The translations under genes and the position numbers were made by a program. Source: Bradyrhizobium sp. (lineage in GTDB: Bacteria; Pseudomonadota; Alphaproteobacteria; Rhizobiales; Xanthobacteraceae). Taken from it: a stretch of 64,000 nucleotides of DNA. Position 1 is the first letter of the stretch. Each line of letters opens with the position of its first letter. The stretch lies in the NCBI RefSeq assembly GCF_016219575.1, contig NZ_JACRMG010000029.1, positions 1 through 64,000 on the forward strand. The letters are read 5' to 3'. Below, piece after piece: positions 43,900 to 52,784 of this stretch. The notes beneath the pieces are model-generated. The model was given only the letters and a program-made list of their open reading frames with translations. It was not told where the DNA came from and ran no database searches.

Positions 43900-43919
43900 G
43901 GCGCCGCTCGGATATTCGC

Positions 43920-45473
43920 TCAGTTTGCCGCACTGACCTTTTCCGCACCGTCCGCGCAGACCGATGCGATGATGCGGCAGGTCTTGCCCTGTTTGCGACA
44001 ACCGGCCAGCGCGTCCGCTCTGGCTTGCGCGATGCTCCCGCGCGCCACGATCGCCCAGCTTGTCTCCGAATGGGCAAAGACGCCGCACTCCGTGCCGAAG
44101 AAGCTGATCTCGGTCGGGCATAACGAACCGTCGGCGCAGGAGGCCTGGGCACTCGCCACCGCGGCCTTGCGCGTATCCTGCGACCAGGCCATGCCCCATT
44201 TGCTGGTCGCTCTCGAATAGACGATGGCGCCCCACGGCTTCAGGGCGCCGACATCGCGAAGCCGCCGCAGCAGGCCCTGGTTGATCTCGCCGGTGGATGC
44301 GAGCTTGCTGGCCTGCTCGAACTCGCGAACGGCCTGGCGCGCCGGTCCGCCGATCGGTCCGTCGAGCGGGCCGGGGTCGAAATTCAGCTCGTAGAGTCGC
44401 TCCCGAACCTCCCGGATCAGGACCGGGTCGGAAAGTTCGACGCGGTCGTCCGGTTGCGCGATGCCGGCCGAGTTGAGCGCGGCGGTTTTCTGCTGCCGCA
44501 GCATGATCGTGGCGATATCGGCAAAGACGCCCTTCGGGTAACGATTGAGATAGGCTTGGAACAGCTGCGGGTTCTTTTCGTTCTTGATGGTTTCCCAGAA
44601 TGCAAGCTCGAGCCTGGCCTCGTCGACGGGCTTGGCGGTATCCGCCGAGGGCTTTTCGGTGCCGGGAACGAGGGAAACCGTCGATCCGCCGAGCGAGCCA
44701 TAGACGAACGGCTCCTGCCGGTTCCTGGTCGTTCTCATCACCTCGTCGCGTATCTTGCCAAAGGCCAGCCGCACGTCGAGACCGGGGGAGGCAACGTATT
44801 TCAGCAATGCCGCCGTGAACGGGCTGTTCAGACCGTCCCCGTCGGCGGCGACCGATCCCGCCTTGGCCGAATAGGCGATCAGCGTATCGGACACGGCCGG
44901 CTCGACCTTCGCCAATCCGCGCGTGACCGCGCGCGTTCCCAGGGTCCGCTTCATCGAACTGGCGAAGGGGTTGTCGCGGCAGGCGTCAAGGATGACGAGC
45001 CTCAGCCGTTTCACCGGATCGAGCACCCGGAGAATGCGATCCAGCGGGACCGCCTCGTCGTCGGCGTCGATGTCCCGCTTGAGCACGGCGTCGACGGGAA
45101 TCATGTAGTTGTTGCCGTCTACCTCCATGCCGTGGCCGGCATAGTAGACCACCGCGACGTCGGCGTCGGCCGCGACTTCGGAAAAATTGCTGATCGCCCT
45201 TCGCATCTCTGTGACGCCAAGGTCCGTTCTGGCTTCGACGACGTCGAAGCCGGCGCCTTTCAGCAGCGCCGTGACGGCGGTGGCGTCGTTGACCGGATTC
45301 GCGAGCGCGGGGACGCTCTTGTAGGCCGAATTTCCGATCGTCAGCGCGACGCGCTTGTCGGCAAGCGCCGAAGTCGGCGCATGGCCGAGGGCGAAGAGCA
45401 CGGCGGCAAGAACGGCGCTGCGGATGCGCACCGTGGAAGGGCTCGAACGCCGGTTCAAATCAGGCATGTTCAT
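43920..45473 (-). CDS. Exported caspase-like protein with peptidoglycan-binding and DUF4189 domains
   Basis: A 517-residue protein: signal peptide (about residues 18-38, ending in SALADK), caspase-fold (peptidase C14) domain (about 40-275) with the catalytic pair H114 in YYAGHGM and C165 in LDACRDNPF, a middle region, a PG_binding_1-like segment (about residues 350-395: IREVRERLYELNFDPGPLDG) and a C-terminal DUF4189 domain (about 410-510: WGAIVYSRATSKWGMAWSQD, CGVFAHSETSWAIVARG). Such prokaryotic metacaspase relatives cleave after basic residues in known cases. The combination with wall binding and secretion is unusual. It converges on the extensin-like gene, 20 bases apart. Confidence 0.9.
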   Translation of the reverse strand: MNMPDLNRRSSPSTVRIRSAVLAAVLFALGHAPTSALADKRVALTIGNSAYKSVPALANPVNDATAVTALLKGAGFDVVEARTDLGVTEMRRAISNFSEVAADADVAVVYYAGHGMEVDGNNYMIPVDAVLKRDIDADDEAVPLDRILRVLDPVKRLRLVILDACRDNPFASSMKRTLGTRAVTRGLAKVEPAVSDTLIAYSAKAGSVAADGDGLNSPFTAALLKYVASPGLDVRLAFGKIRDEVMRTTRNRQEPFVYGSLGGSTVSLVPGTEKPSADTAKPVDEARLELAFWETIKNEKNPQLFQAYLNRYPKGVFADIATIMLRQQKTAALNSAGIAQPDDRVELSDPVLIREVRERLYELNFDPGPLDGPIGGPARQAVREFEQASKLASTGEINQGLLRRLRDVGALKPWGAIVYSRATSKWGMAWSQDTRKAAVASAQASCADGSLCPTEISFFGTECGVFAHSETSWAIVARGSIAQARADALAGCRKQGKTCRIIASVCADGAEKVSAAN

Positions 45474-45519
45474 GCCAGCATCCTATCCATGCGGACGTAC
45501 CGCTCAAGCCGCACCCGGC

Positions 45520-46008
45520 CTAGTTACAGCGCAGGCTGATCGTCTTCTGGTACCCCGCCTCCGGCGGTACGGATGCACTGCGAACGCGGCCGTCGCCGCA
45601 GCGCCATTCGGCAATATAGTTCTCGCCGCAAAAGCGCTTGGGATCGCCGATGATCTGCCAGTCGATGAGGTAGTCGCAACTGGTCCTGCCGTTGCAGGCC
45701 TGCGCCAGCTGCCGCGTCGCATTGCCTCGCGGCGCGCCGCAGTTGCCGCCATACGTTGCCGAAGTCACGACCACACCTGCTTCAGTCCGTCGCGGCGCAC
45801 TGCGCGAATCCTTCGCGACGGGCGGCGCCGTATCGGTGGAAGCGCCGGTAGCCGACTTCTCCGTCTTGCCGATGCTGCCGCCGGTCGAGCCGGCCTGCGC
45901 AAACGCGCTGGATGAGAGAGCGAGCGACAGCACGGCGCCGCTGGCAGCGATTGCAGCGAAGGAGCGGATATTCATTCGAGTCGGGCTTGCCTTCCGCTTG
46001 GCGGTCAT
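45520..46008 (-). CDS. Exported Cys-rich protein, lectin-like (SUEL pattern)
   Basis: A 162-residue secreted protein (signal ends SAFAQ) with a six-cysteine domain at the C-terminus: ATYGGNCGAPRGNATRQLAQ, then ACNGRTSCDYLIDW, KRFCGENYIAEWRCGDGR and a last LRC. Order and spacing recall SUEL/galactose-binding lectins, but it is a pattern match only. The segment after the signal, AQAGSTGGSIGKTEKSATG, is repeated in the divergent gene at 46164. The ATG at 46008 has a gagg site upstream. It is next to the caspase-like gene on the same strand, but its stop is 46 bases from the caspase gene start. Confidence 0.75.
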   Translation of the reverse strand: MTAKRKASPTRMNIRSFAAIAASGAVLSLALSSSAFAQAGSTGGSIGKTEKSATGASTDTAPPVAKDSRSAPRRTEAGVVVTSATYGGNCGAPRGNATRQLAQACNGRTSCDYLIDWQIIGDPKRFCGENYIAEWRCGDGRVRSASVPPEAGYQKTISLRCN

Positions 46009-46163
46009 CGGATGTCCTCGGGACGCGGCGCGTTCTTCATCGATAGCCCGGATGGTTCGATTGAACAAAATCCGGACGATCGTGCCGCCTTGTCAAGGGT
46101 TCGATCGATCCGGCAGTTGCAACATTCTCCGCGGCAGATAGTGTCGATGCCGGAGAGTGAAAC

Positions 46164-46619
46164 ATGACGGGGATCAACGCGACCGGCCGTCTCCTTGCGG
46201 CGGGACTCTTGTCCGTGACGCTCGGATCCATTGCCGTCAGCCCCAAGGCGCTTGCCCAGGCCGGCTCGACCGGCGGGACGATCGGAAAGACCGACAAGTC
46301 GGAAACCGGAAGCGACCGGACGCCTTCGACGCGGCCGGCGCCCCAATCGCGCAAGCAGGACGACTCTTCCCGCAATGTCGGGGCCTCCCCGTGCAGCAGG
46401 ATGCCGGGAAGCTGGTCGTGGTTCAACGGCATCACCGTCGTCATCAAGCCGGACGGCACCGCGCAGGGAGGGCCTCACACGGCGAAGTGGTCGTGCACGA
46501 ATGGCAGCGTCGTGATGCTCTGGAGCCACGGCTATACCGACCGGCTCAGCCTTTCCCGGGACGGCAGCCACCTGCAAGGCACCAACGGCTTCGTCACCGT
46601 TTCCGGGGACCGCAGATAG
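46164..46619 (+). CDS. Exported protein with AQAGSTGGxIGKTxKSxTG motif
   Basis: A 151-residue secreted protein with a signal peptide (ending near PKALAQ) and the shared motif AQAGSTGGTIGKTDKSETG directly after it. The C-terminal part (about residues 75-151: SPCSRMPGSWSWFNGITVVI, AKWSCTNGSVVMLWSHGYTD) is a small beta-rich domain with two cysteines. Function is unknown. Divergent from the lectin-like gene at 45520, and likely exported with it. Confidence 0.78.
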   Translation: MTGINATGRLLAAGLLSVTLGSIAVSPKALAQAGSTGGTIGKTDKSETGSDRTPSTRPAPQSRKQDDSSRNVGASPCSRMPGSWSWFNGITVVIKPDGTAQGGPHTAKWSCTNGSVVMLWSHGYTDRLSLSRDGSHLQGTNGFVTVSGDRR

Positions 46620-46733
46620 GATCGGGCCGTTTGCGGCAATCGTCGCGGCAGGGCAACGGCTTGATGTTGATGTGGCTCAAGGCTGCTCCCTCGCTGTGTG
46701 AGAGTCTTGCTGGCGAGGCGATCCGGAGCCAGC

Positions 46734-47588
46734 ATGGAATCGAACGCTACGCAGGCTGAAACGGCGGACAGGTCGATCCTGCCTGCCGCATATGCTGCTC
46801 CGGGGCAGCGGGTGCCCGCCCGCGCCCTTCGCCTTGGCGGCCGTTTCAGGCTGACGGGCATCGAGACCGGCGACTTCGACCAGGCGGAGACCCTCGGGAC
46901 AGCGCCGCTGCAGCTGCGCCTTCGCAGCGGAGGGTTTGCCGCGCTGTTTCCCTACGGCACCGTCGTCGTCATCGGTGTCTCGCCCGCGGCGGAAGAAGCC
47001 TTGCTGCACAGACTGGCCGATCGCGTCGAGGGCCGGCTGGGCGCGCCGGCCGTGGTTGCGACGGAGATCGAGATCGGCACCGGCGCGAAAATATCGGGCG
47101 ACGTCATCACGGTCCGCGATCTCTCGGCATCGTCCCTCTATATCGTGGCCGACGCACTCGCCAAGAATGCAGCCCTTGCATTCGAGGAAGAAGAGGTCCG
47201 CAGGGTGCTCGAGGTGCTCGAGCCCTTCGCCAGCGATCTTGCCGACACCGGCCGGCTGCCGCGCAACCGGCGGCGGATGCTGCGCACGGTGGGACACGCG
47301 CTGCGCACCCACCATCGGCTGATCGAGCGCGTCGAAGTCGAGGACAGGCCCGAGCTTCTGGACGACGGCGATGCCGACCGCTTGCATGATGTGCTGGCCC
47401 ATGCCTGGCATTTCAAGAAGCGGGCCAAGGCACTGTCGCGACGACTCTCCGTCATCGAGGTGATGACGTCGGCGCTCACCGAGCTGATCGACGCGCAGCG
47501 CGAGATCCGGCTGGAGGCGCTGATCGTGCTCCTGATCGCGCTGGAAATGTCGGTCTACTTCTACGAGCTGTTCATCCGTGGCGGGTGA
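46734..47588 (+). CDS. RMD1/DUF155-family protein
   Basis: A 284-residue protein of the RMD1/DUF155 group, which in eukaryotes includes mitochondrial and meiotic-division proteins. Family blocks: RLRSGGFAALFPYGTVVVIG, ILGVSPAAEE-like VSPAAEEALL, DSLSIVADALAKN-like SLYIVADALAKNAAL, and a C-terminal helix RLEALIVLLIALEMSVYFYELF that would anchor it in a membrane. Bacterial function unknown. The ATG at 46734 has a cggag site before it. Confidence 0.88.
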   Translation: MESNATQAETADRSILPAAYAAPGQRVPARALRLGGRFRLTGIETGDFDQAETLGTAPLQLRLRSGGFAALFPYGTVVVIGVSPAAEEALLHRLADRVEGRLGAPAVVATEIEIGTGAKISGDVITVRDLSASSLYIVADALAKNAALAFEEEEVRRVLEVLEPFASDLADTGRLPRNRRRMLRTVGHALRTHHRLIERVEVEDRPELLDDGDADRLHDVLAHAWHFKKRAKALSRRLSVIEVMTSALTELIDAQREIRLEALIVLLIALEMSVYFYELFIRGG

Positions 47589-47618
47589 CGGCCCGGTCTC
47601 GCGGTGGCTGCGTTGCGC

Positions 47619-48536
47619 TCATTTCGCCAAGGCTCCCAGCAAGTCGCGCACAAGGCCGTCCAGCAGATCGAGCTTGTAGCCCGTCATCGGCAGCGGCTTC
47701 GCGCCCGTGGCGGCGAGCTTCGCCGCGTTGGCGATGGTCGCTTCGGTCGGCGGCCGGCCCTCGAGCGCTGCTTCTGCCGCCTGCAGCCGCAGCGGCACCG
47801 GCGCAATTCCGCCGGCCGCGATGCGGACGAAGCGGAACGCACCGTCGGCGATCACGGCGCGCGCGCAGATTTCCACCAGCGGCCATTCGGCGTAGCTGCG
47901 GCTGATCGCCCGCTTGTAGAGCGCGCGCTCGCCTTGCAGCGGAGTGGGCAGCACGATGCTGCGGATCGTCTCGCCCGCTTGCAGCGCGTGATCGGCGCGG
48001 CCGTCGGAGCCGTTGCCGAGCAACTCGGCGATCGACAGCGCCTTGCGGCGGTCGGTGCTGACGGTGGCCTCATAGGCCAGCAGCGCCGCCGCCATCGAGG
48101 AGGGATGCGGCGCGACGCAGGGGCCGAGATCGAAGGCGACGCCGTAGAGATGATTGCCCGCGCGTGCCGGGCAGTCGCTGCCGCCCTTCTTCAGGCAGGC
48201 GATGTGCGGATTGCGATAATACCAGCAGCGCGAGCGCTGAGCGAGGTTGCCGCCGAGCGTGGCGAGGTGACGGATCTGCGGCGTGGCGAGGCCGAGCGCG
48301 GTGGCGGCGACGCCGGGATAGGCGTCCTTGATGCGCGTGTCGGCCGCAATTGTCGCAATCGTCGCGAATGCGCCGATGGTGGCGGCGCCGTCGGCGCCCC
48401 AGACGATGCCGTCATCGCCGGGCAGGACGAGATCGACGACCGGGCCTTTCGATACGCCGGTGCGTCGGCGTTCGGAAAGGTCAGTGCCGGCGGCGCGGAA
48501 TTCACCCGCTGCTGTCATGGTGGCGGCCTCGCTCAT
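47619..48536 (-). CDS. FAD-binding subunit of a molybdenum hydroxylase
   Basis: A 305-residue subunit of the xanthine dehydrogenase/aldehyde oxidase family. It holds FAD between the iron-sulfur and the molybdenum centre. TLGGNLAQRSRCWYYRNPHI is the conserved flavin-binding block. Cysteines in CWYY, ACLKK, DCPA are placed as in subunits that bind an extra [4Fe-4S] cluster (PaoB of E. coli). Its start overlaps the end of the large subunit gene by four bases, so the two are translated together. The substrate may be an aldehyde or an N-heterocycle. Confidence 0.9.
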   Translation of the reverse strand: MSEAATMTAAGEFRAAGTDLSERRRTGVSKGPVVDLVLPGDDGIVWGADGAATIGAFATIATIAADTRIKDAYPGVAATALGLATPQIRHLATLGGNLAQRSRCWYYRNPHIACLKKGGSDCPARAGNHLYGVAFDLGPCVAPHPSSMAAALLAYEATVSTDRRKALSIAELLGNGSDGRADHALQAGETIRSIVLPTPLQGERALYKRAISRSYAEWPLVEICARAVIADGAFRFVRIAAGGIAPVPLRLQAAEAALEGRPPTEATIANAAKLAATGAKPLPMTGYKLDLLDGLVRDLLGALAK

Positions 48537-51223
48537 GCTGCGCTCCTTGCGTTGAGGGCGGCGACAATGCGCGCCGGGGTAATGGGTGTTTCCGTCAACC
48601 GGACGCCGATCGCGTCACGAATCGCGTTGGCGATCGCCGGCGACGTCGGCACGGTCGCGACCTCGCCGATGCCGACGCTGCCGCCCATCACGTGATCGAA
48701 ACCGGCTTCGTCGAAATGCACGTCGATCTCGGGCGTGTCGGCGATGCCGGGAATGCGGTAGTCCTCCATGTTCGACGTCAGCACATGGCCGCTCTTCGCA
48801 TCGGTCTCGCGCGCTTCATAGAGCGCATAGCCGATGCCCTGGATGACCGAGCCGGTCGCCTGGCTGCGCGCCAGCGCGGGCGCGGCGATCCTGCCGACGG
48901 CGATACCGGTATGCACGCCGAGCACGCGGACATGGCCGAGCCAGGTATCGACCTCGACCTCCACGACCTGCACCGAGCTCGGCACTCCGGCGCCGATCGC
49001 CAGATTCGAGAAGCGCCGCATCATCCAGCCGAAGATGATGCCGATGAAGCCGGCGTCCCGCAGCGGCGAGCGCACGCCCGGCGCCGTTGGCTTGCTGTCT
49101 TCGGGGCGCACGCCGTTGGCGGAAAGATCGGGCGAGGCCGCGAGCAGCTCGCGCCACGGTGCGTTGGAGCCGGGCGCAGGCATGCGCTTGGCGCTGCGCT
49201 CGATCGCGGCCTTGAGCTTCTGCACCGCGATCAGCGTCGGCGGGATCACCGAAGCGGTGACGCGGCTGCCGCCGGCGCCCGGTCCCTCCGGCAAGCGGGA
49301 ATCGCCGATCCGCACCTCGACCTCATGCGGCTCGATCCCGAACGCGTCCGCGACCGTGTTGGCGATGACGGTGCGGCTTCCCTGGCCGATATCCTGCGTC
49401 GACGTGCTGGCGACGAGGCGGCCGCCCTTGACGGCGACTTCGATGCTGGAGCCGGGCTGCCAGATGTAGAGCCAGTATCCGCTGGCGACGCCGACGCCGC
49501 GGCGGTAGCGGCCGGTCTGCGCGGGGCCGTTCTTCCTGTTGCGCCAGACATCGAGGCCCAATGCCCAGTCGTAAAGTCGCCGGCGGTTGGGGTTGGTGTC
49601 CCATCGCTTGCGCAGGGAAATCGGATCGACCTTCATTCGCAGTGCGGCTTCATCGACGGCCTGCTCCAGCGCGAATGCCATCGGCGGTCCGCCGGGTCCG
49701 CGGAACGGCGCGCCGGGCGGCAAATTGCTGATGACGTCGAAGTCGGAGAGCTCTTTCGCCTCGGCCGGGTAGATCAGTCGCGCAAGCCCCGCGAGCGTCG
49801 AGTTGGTGGCTGCACCGGTGTCCGCATAGGCGTTGAAAGTCAGCGCCTTCAGTGCTCCCTCCGGCGAGGGCAACAGCGCGATCTGCATCTCGGCCGCCGG
49901 CCGATAGCCGGTGACGGAAAGTTCTTCATGGCGATCGAACACGACCCGCACCGGCGCCTTGGCGGCGCGCGCGAGCTCGATCGCCGCAATGGTCTCGGTG
50001 CCGAGGCTCGCCTTGGAGCCGAAGCCGCCGCCGACGTGATCGGCGATGACGCGCACCTTGTCATGCGCCATGGCGAAGCGCTTGGCGATCAGCTCGGCCA
50101 GATGAAACACTGCCTGAGTGGACACGTGCACGGTGAGGCGGTCGCCCTCGAAGCGCGCCACGGCGGCATGCGGCTCGAGACAAGTGTGCTGCTGCGTGGC
50201 GGTGCGGAACGTCGCCTCGAACAGCAGCGGATCCTGCGCGTCCCGCGCGCTGCCGATCCAGCTTCGCGCTTTCTTCGCCTTCTGCGAGAACGCCGCCGAG
50301 GGCCCGCGCAAATTTCCCTTCCAGGGCGCAGGCCCTCCGGCGCCCTCGGAAACGTTGCCCGCCTTCTTGCGGCTCGACTTGTCGAACACAACAGGCGCAT
50401 CGGGTTTGCGCGCGTCGTCGAGCCCGACCACCGCCGGCATCGGCTGGCTCGTCAGCCTTATCGACGCGATCGCGGCCAGCGCGGTCTTGCGGTCCCTGGC
50501 CGCGACGGCTGCGACCGGCGCGCCGACGAAGCGGACGACGCCGTCGTCGCCGAGCAGCGAGACCGCGGCGATCACGCCGGGAATGGCGCGCGCGGGCGCA
50601 AGATCGACGTTCGTAATTTCCGCGTGCGCGACGTTGGAGCGCAGGATGACGCCTTCGAGCTGGCCGTCATGCCTGATGTCGACGGTGTATTTCGCCGCGC
50701 CAGTCACTTTGGCGCCGGCCTCCACGCGCGGCGGCTGGACGTCGCGGCCGTCGAACTGCCCGGCGCAGGCGGCGGCGACCGCGTTGAAGATGCCTTCATA
50801 GGCGCCGCATCGGCAGAGATGCCCGGACAGCGCCGCGCCGATCTCCTCGCGCGACGGCACGGCGATGCCGTTCGCCGCGCGCCAGCGCTCGAAAAACGCC
50901 GTCGCCTCGACGATGAAGCCCGGCGTGCAGAAGCCGCATTGCAGCGCGTCGTGCGCCATGAAGGCCTTCTGGACCGGATGCAGGTTGGCCTCGCCGATGC
51001 CCTCGACCGTGGTCACGGACTTTCCGGCCGCGGCCTGCGCCGGCAACAGGCAGCTTGCCACCGGCACGCCGTCGAGCAGCACGGTGCAGGCGCCGCAGAC
51101 GCCCGAGCCACACACGAGTTTCGTGCCGGTGAGGTCGAGCCCGTCCCTGATGACGTCGACCAGCAGCGCGTCGCGGTCCTCGGGGAGGGCGGCGGATTTT
51201 CCGTTGATCGTCATGGTGCTCAT
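48533..51223 (-). CDS. Fused [2Fe-2S]-molybdopterin subunit of a molybdenum hydroxylase
   Basis: An 896-residue cytoplasmic protein. Residues 1-150 are the [2Fe-2S] subunit, with ligands C38, C43, C46, C58 in the plant-ferredoxin site and C96, C99, C137, C139 in the second site. Residues about 160-896 are the molybdopterin subunit, with VIADHVGGGFGSKASLGTET, PPGAPFRGPGGPPMAFALEQ and GGSVGIGEVATVPTSPAIANA, whose E should be the base that activates the Mo-bound hydroxyl. Normally these are separate genes. The two are fused in one frame with an intact linker. The order TetR-this-FAD forms a tightly overlapping operon. No XdhC-type maturation gene is visible. Confidence 0.92.
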   Translation of the reverse strand: MSTMTINGKSAALPEDRDALLVDVIRDGLDLTGTKLVCGSGVCGACTVLLDGVPVASCLLPAQAAAGKSVTTVEGIGEANLHPVQKAFMAHDALQCGFCTPGFIVEATAFFERWRAANGIAVPSREEIGAALSGHLCRCGAYEGIFNAVAAACAGQFDGRDVQPPRVEAGAKVTGAAKYTVDIRHDGQLEGVILRSNVAHAEITNVDLAPARAIPGVIAAVSLLGDDGVVRFVGAPVAAVAARDRKTALAAIASIRLTSQPMPAVVGLDDARKPDAPVVFDKSSRKKAGNVSEGAGGPAPWKGNLRGPSAAFSQKAKKARSWIGSARDAQDPLLFEATFRTATQQHTCLEPHAAVARFEGDRLTVHVSTQAVFHLAELIAKRFAMAHDKVRVIADHVGGGFGSKASLGTETIAAIELARAAKAPVRVVFDRHEELSVTGYRPAAEMQIALLPSPEGALKALTFNAYADTGAATNSTLAGLARLIYPAEAKELSDFDVISNLPPGAPFRGPGGPPMAFALEQAVDEAALRMKVDPISLRKRWDTNPNRRRLYDWALGLDVWRNRKNGPAQTGRYRRGVGVASGYWLYIWQPGSSIEVAVKGGRLVASTSTQDIGQGSRTVIANTVADAFGIEPHEVEVRIGDSRLPEGPGAGGSRVTASVIPPTLIAVQKLKAAIERSAKRMPAPGSNAPWRELLAASPDLSANGVRPEDSKPTAPGVRSPLRDAGFIGIIFGWMMRRFSNLAIGAGVPSSVQVVEVEVDTWLGHVRVLGVHTGIAVGRIAAPALARSQATGSVIQGIGYALYEARETDAKSGHVLTSNMEDYRIPGIADTPEIDVHFDEAGFDHVMGGSVGIGEVATVPTSPAIANAIRDAIGVRLTETPITPARIVAALNARSAA

Positions 51224-51870
51224 TTGCGGGCTCCTGCTTTGCGGCGGACAAGACGGATCGATTTCGGCCTCGCGGGCTTCGGCGGCGCGACGGCGCCCGC
51301 GATCAGCGTGCGCAGCATCGCCTCGGCATCGCGCAGAAAGGCGTCGGCAGGGCGCATCGAGGGGTGCGCGGACTTGGCGCCATTGACTGCGAGCTCGATA
51401 TAGCGCGCGAGCTTTGCGGCGGTCATGCCGGGGGCGAGTGCCAGCTTCTCGCGCCTTGCGGCGCGTTCGATGGTGGCAGCCACCTGTGCGTCATGCAGCG
51501 CCGCGTAGTGCTGATAGAGATCGCGCGCCTGCAGCAAGTGCTCGGAAAACAGCTCTTCGACATGCGGCGAGCCGTCGAAGGAAGCGATGAACGCCTTCAG
51601 CCGTGCAGCAACCTGTGCGACCAGGATGTCGGCGAGCGTTTTCCCCGCGGCTTCGGCGCGTTCGGCGGCCTTGGCGCCGTCGGCGAGTGCGACGTCATGC
51701 ACGCGCTCGATCACGGCGCGGAACAGCGCTTCCTTGGACTTGAAGTGATGATAGAGCGCCTGCCGCGTCAGGCCCGCGGCCTCTGCCGTCTCCTCGATCG
51801 AGGAACGGCGGAAGCCGTGGCGGCGGAACACCGTCATCGCAGCTTCGAGAATGCGGTCGCGCGCGCTCAT
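51220..51870 (-). CDS. TetR-family regulator of the Mo enzyme operon
   Basis: A 216-residue TetR repressor with a helix-turn-helix at about residues 24-45 (SSIEETAEAAGLTRQALYHHFKSKE) and a C-terminal ligand domain. The last four bases overlap the start of the Mo-enzyme gene. A nested inverted repeat at 51869-51906 covers its own start codon, so autorepression of the whole operon is likely. The C-terminal tail is basic (KPARPKSIRLVRRKAG), which is unusual. Confidence 0.9.
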   Translation of the reverse strand: MSARDRILEAAMTVFRRHGFRRSSIEETAEAAGLTRQALYHHFKSKEALFRAVIERVHDVALADGAKAAERAEAAGKTLADILVAQVAARLKAFIASFDGSPHVEELFSEHLLQARDLYQHYAALHDAQVAATIERAARREKLALAPGMTAAKLARYIELAVNGAKSAHPSMRPADAFLRDAEAMLRTLIAGAVAPPKPARPKSIRLVRRKAGARK

Positions 51871-51906
51871 TTGACGAATTTGACACTCTTGGTCAAAACG
51901 TCAAAT
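51869..51906 (-). promoter_or_regulatory. Nested inverted repeat, likely TetR operator
   Basis: ATTTGACG (51869-51876) and CGTCAAAT (51899-51906) pair perfectly, and TTTGAC (51879-51884) and GTCAAA (51892-51897) pair inside them. The outer repeat includes the start codon of the TetR gene. Two dimers could bind, as TetR relatives such as QacR do. Confidence 0.75.
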
Positions 51907-51952
51907 CACGGTTTTGCTACGGGAAGCCCGGCCGCCCGGATCGGCTGTGCGA

Positions 51953-52591
51953 TCAATCCTTTGCGCGATATGCCGCAAGGAACATCCGCACCGCGCTGTC
52001 CGCTACCTCGCTGATGCGCGCGGCCGAGGGCGCGGGCTCCGCCTGGAAGACGAAGGGCAGGAACAGGCCAGCCTGGCACACCATCATGAATTGCGAGGCG
52101 GCGAGCCGGCAGTCCGATATCGCGAGGTCGCCCGGCTTGACGTGCGCTTCGAGATAGGCGGCCAGCCGTGTGATGTTCAGATCCAACACGTTTTCATAAT
52201 AGCGGCGGCCGACCTCGGGCATGCGTTCGGCAATCGCCATCACGGTGCGGATCGCAGATCCCCCGCCGGGACGGCACAGCACGCCGATGTAGGCGCGGCC
52301 GAATTCGCGCAGCGTGGTCTCGGCATCGCGCGAGGGATCGAAATTGAAGGCGGTCTTGCCCTGCTCGATCTGTTCCTCCTCGAGGATCGCCTCGAACAGG
52401 CGGTACTTGTCGGCGAAGTAGACATAAAGGGTGCCCTTGGAGACGCCGCAGGCACGCGCGATCTCGCCCATGCTGGCGCCGTCAAAGCCGAGATCCAGGA
52501 ACACCTTGCGCGCGCCGTCGAGAATCTGGCGGCGCTTGGCGCTTGCCTCTTCGCCGGAAGTCGGATGCTGACTCGGATGGACTGCAACCAT
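51953..52591 (-). CDS. TetR-family regulator divergent from EmrAB-type efflux
   Basis: A 212-residue repressor; the helix-turn-helix is about residues 38-62 (ASMGEIARACGVSKGTLYVYFADKY). The C-terminal domain has FNFDPSRDAETTLREFGRAY and a TetR_C type ending. It is divergent from the HlyD-MFS pair, which starts at 52785, and the 23-bp palindrome at 52678 lies between. It probably represses the efflux genes and itself until a toxic ligand binds. Confidence 0.92.
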   Translation of the reverse strand: MVAVHPSQHPTSGEEASAKRRQILDGARKVFLDLGFDGASMGEIARACGVSKGTLYVYFADKYRLFEAILEEEQIEQGKTAFNFDPSRDAETTLREFGRAYIGVLCRPGGGSAIRTVMAIAERMPEVGRRYYENVLDLNITRLAAYLEAHVKPGDLAISDCRLAASQFMMVCQAGLFLPFVFQAEPAPSAARISEVADSAVRMFLAAYRAKD

Positions 52592-52677
52592 TGGTTTAGC
52601 TTCTGGGAAAAGATTCCGCGGCGGCGAAGGGCTCGATAGGGGGGTCTTGCCCTATGGTTCGTTCAATACAAATGTAC

Positions 52678-52706
52678 ATTGACCGAACCGTTCGGTCAAT
52701 GATAAT
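52678..52706 (+). promoter_or_regulatory. TetR operator overlapping the efflux promoter
   Basis: ATTGACCGAAC and GTTCGGTCAAT (52678-52700) form a perfect 11-bp inverted repeat with one base between. A promoter can be read across it: TTGACC (52679-52684), 16 bases, GATAAT (52701-52706). Binding of TetR here would exclude RNA polymerase from the efflux operon. Confidence 0.85.
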
Positions 52707-52784
52707 TTGTCTTCTGGCAAGGTGGCAGGAAGCCAGGTCGGCTTATGTCGGTGCGCCGTGACTTCGTTTTGCAAGGAGGCCGCA

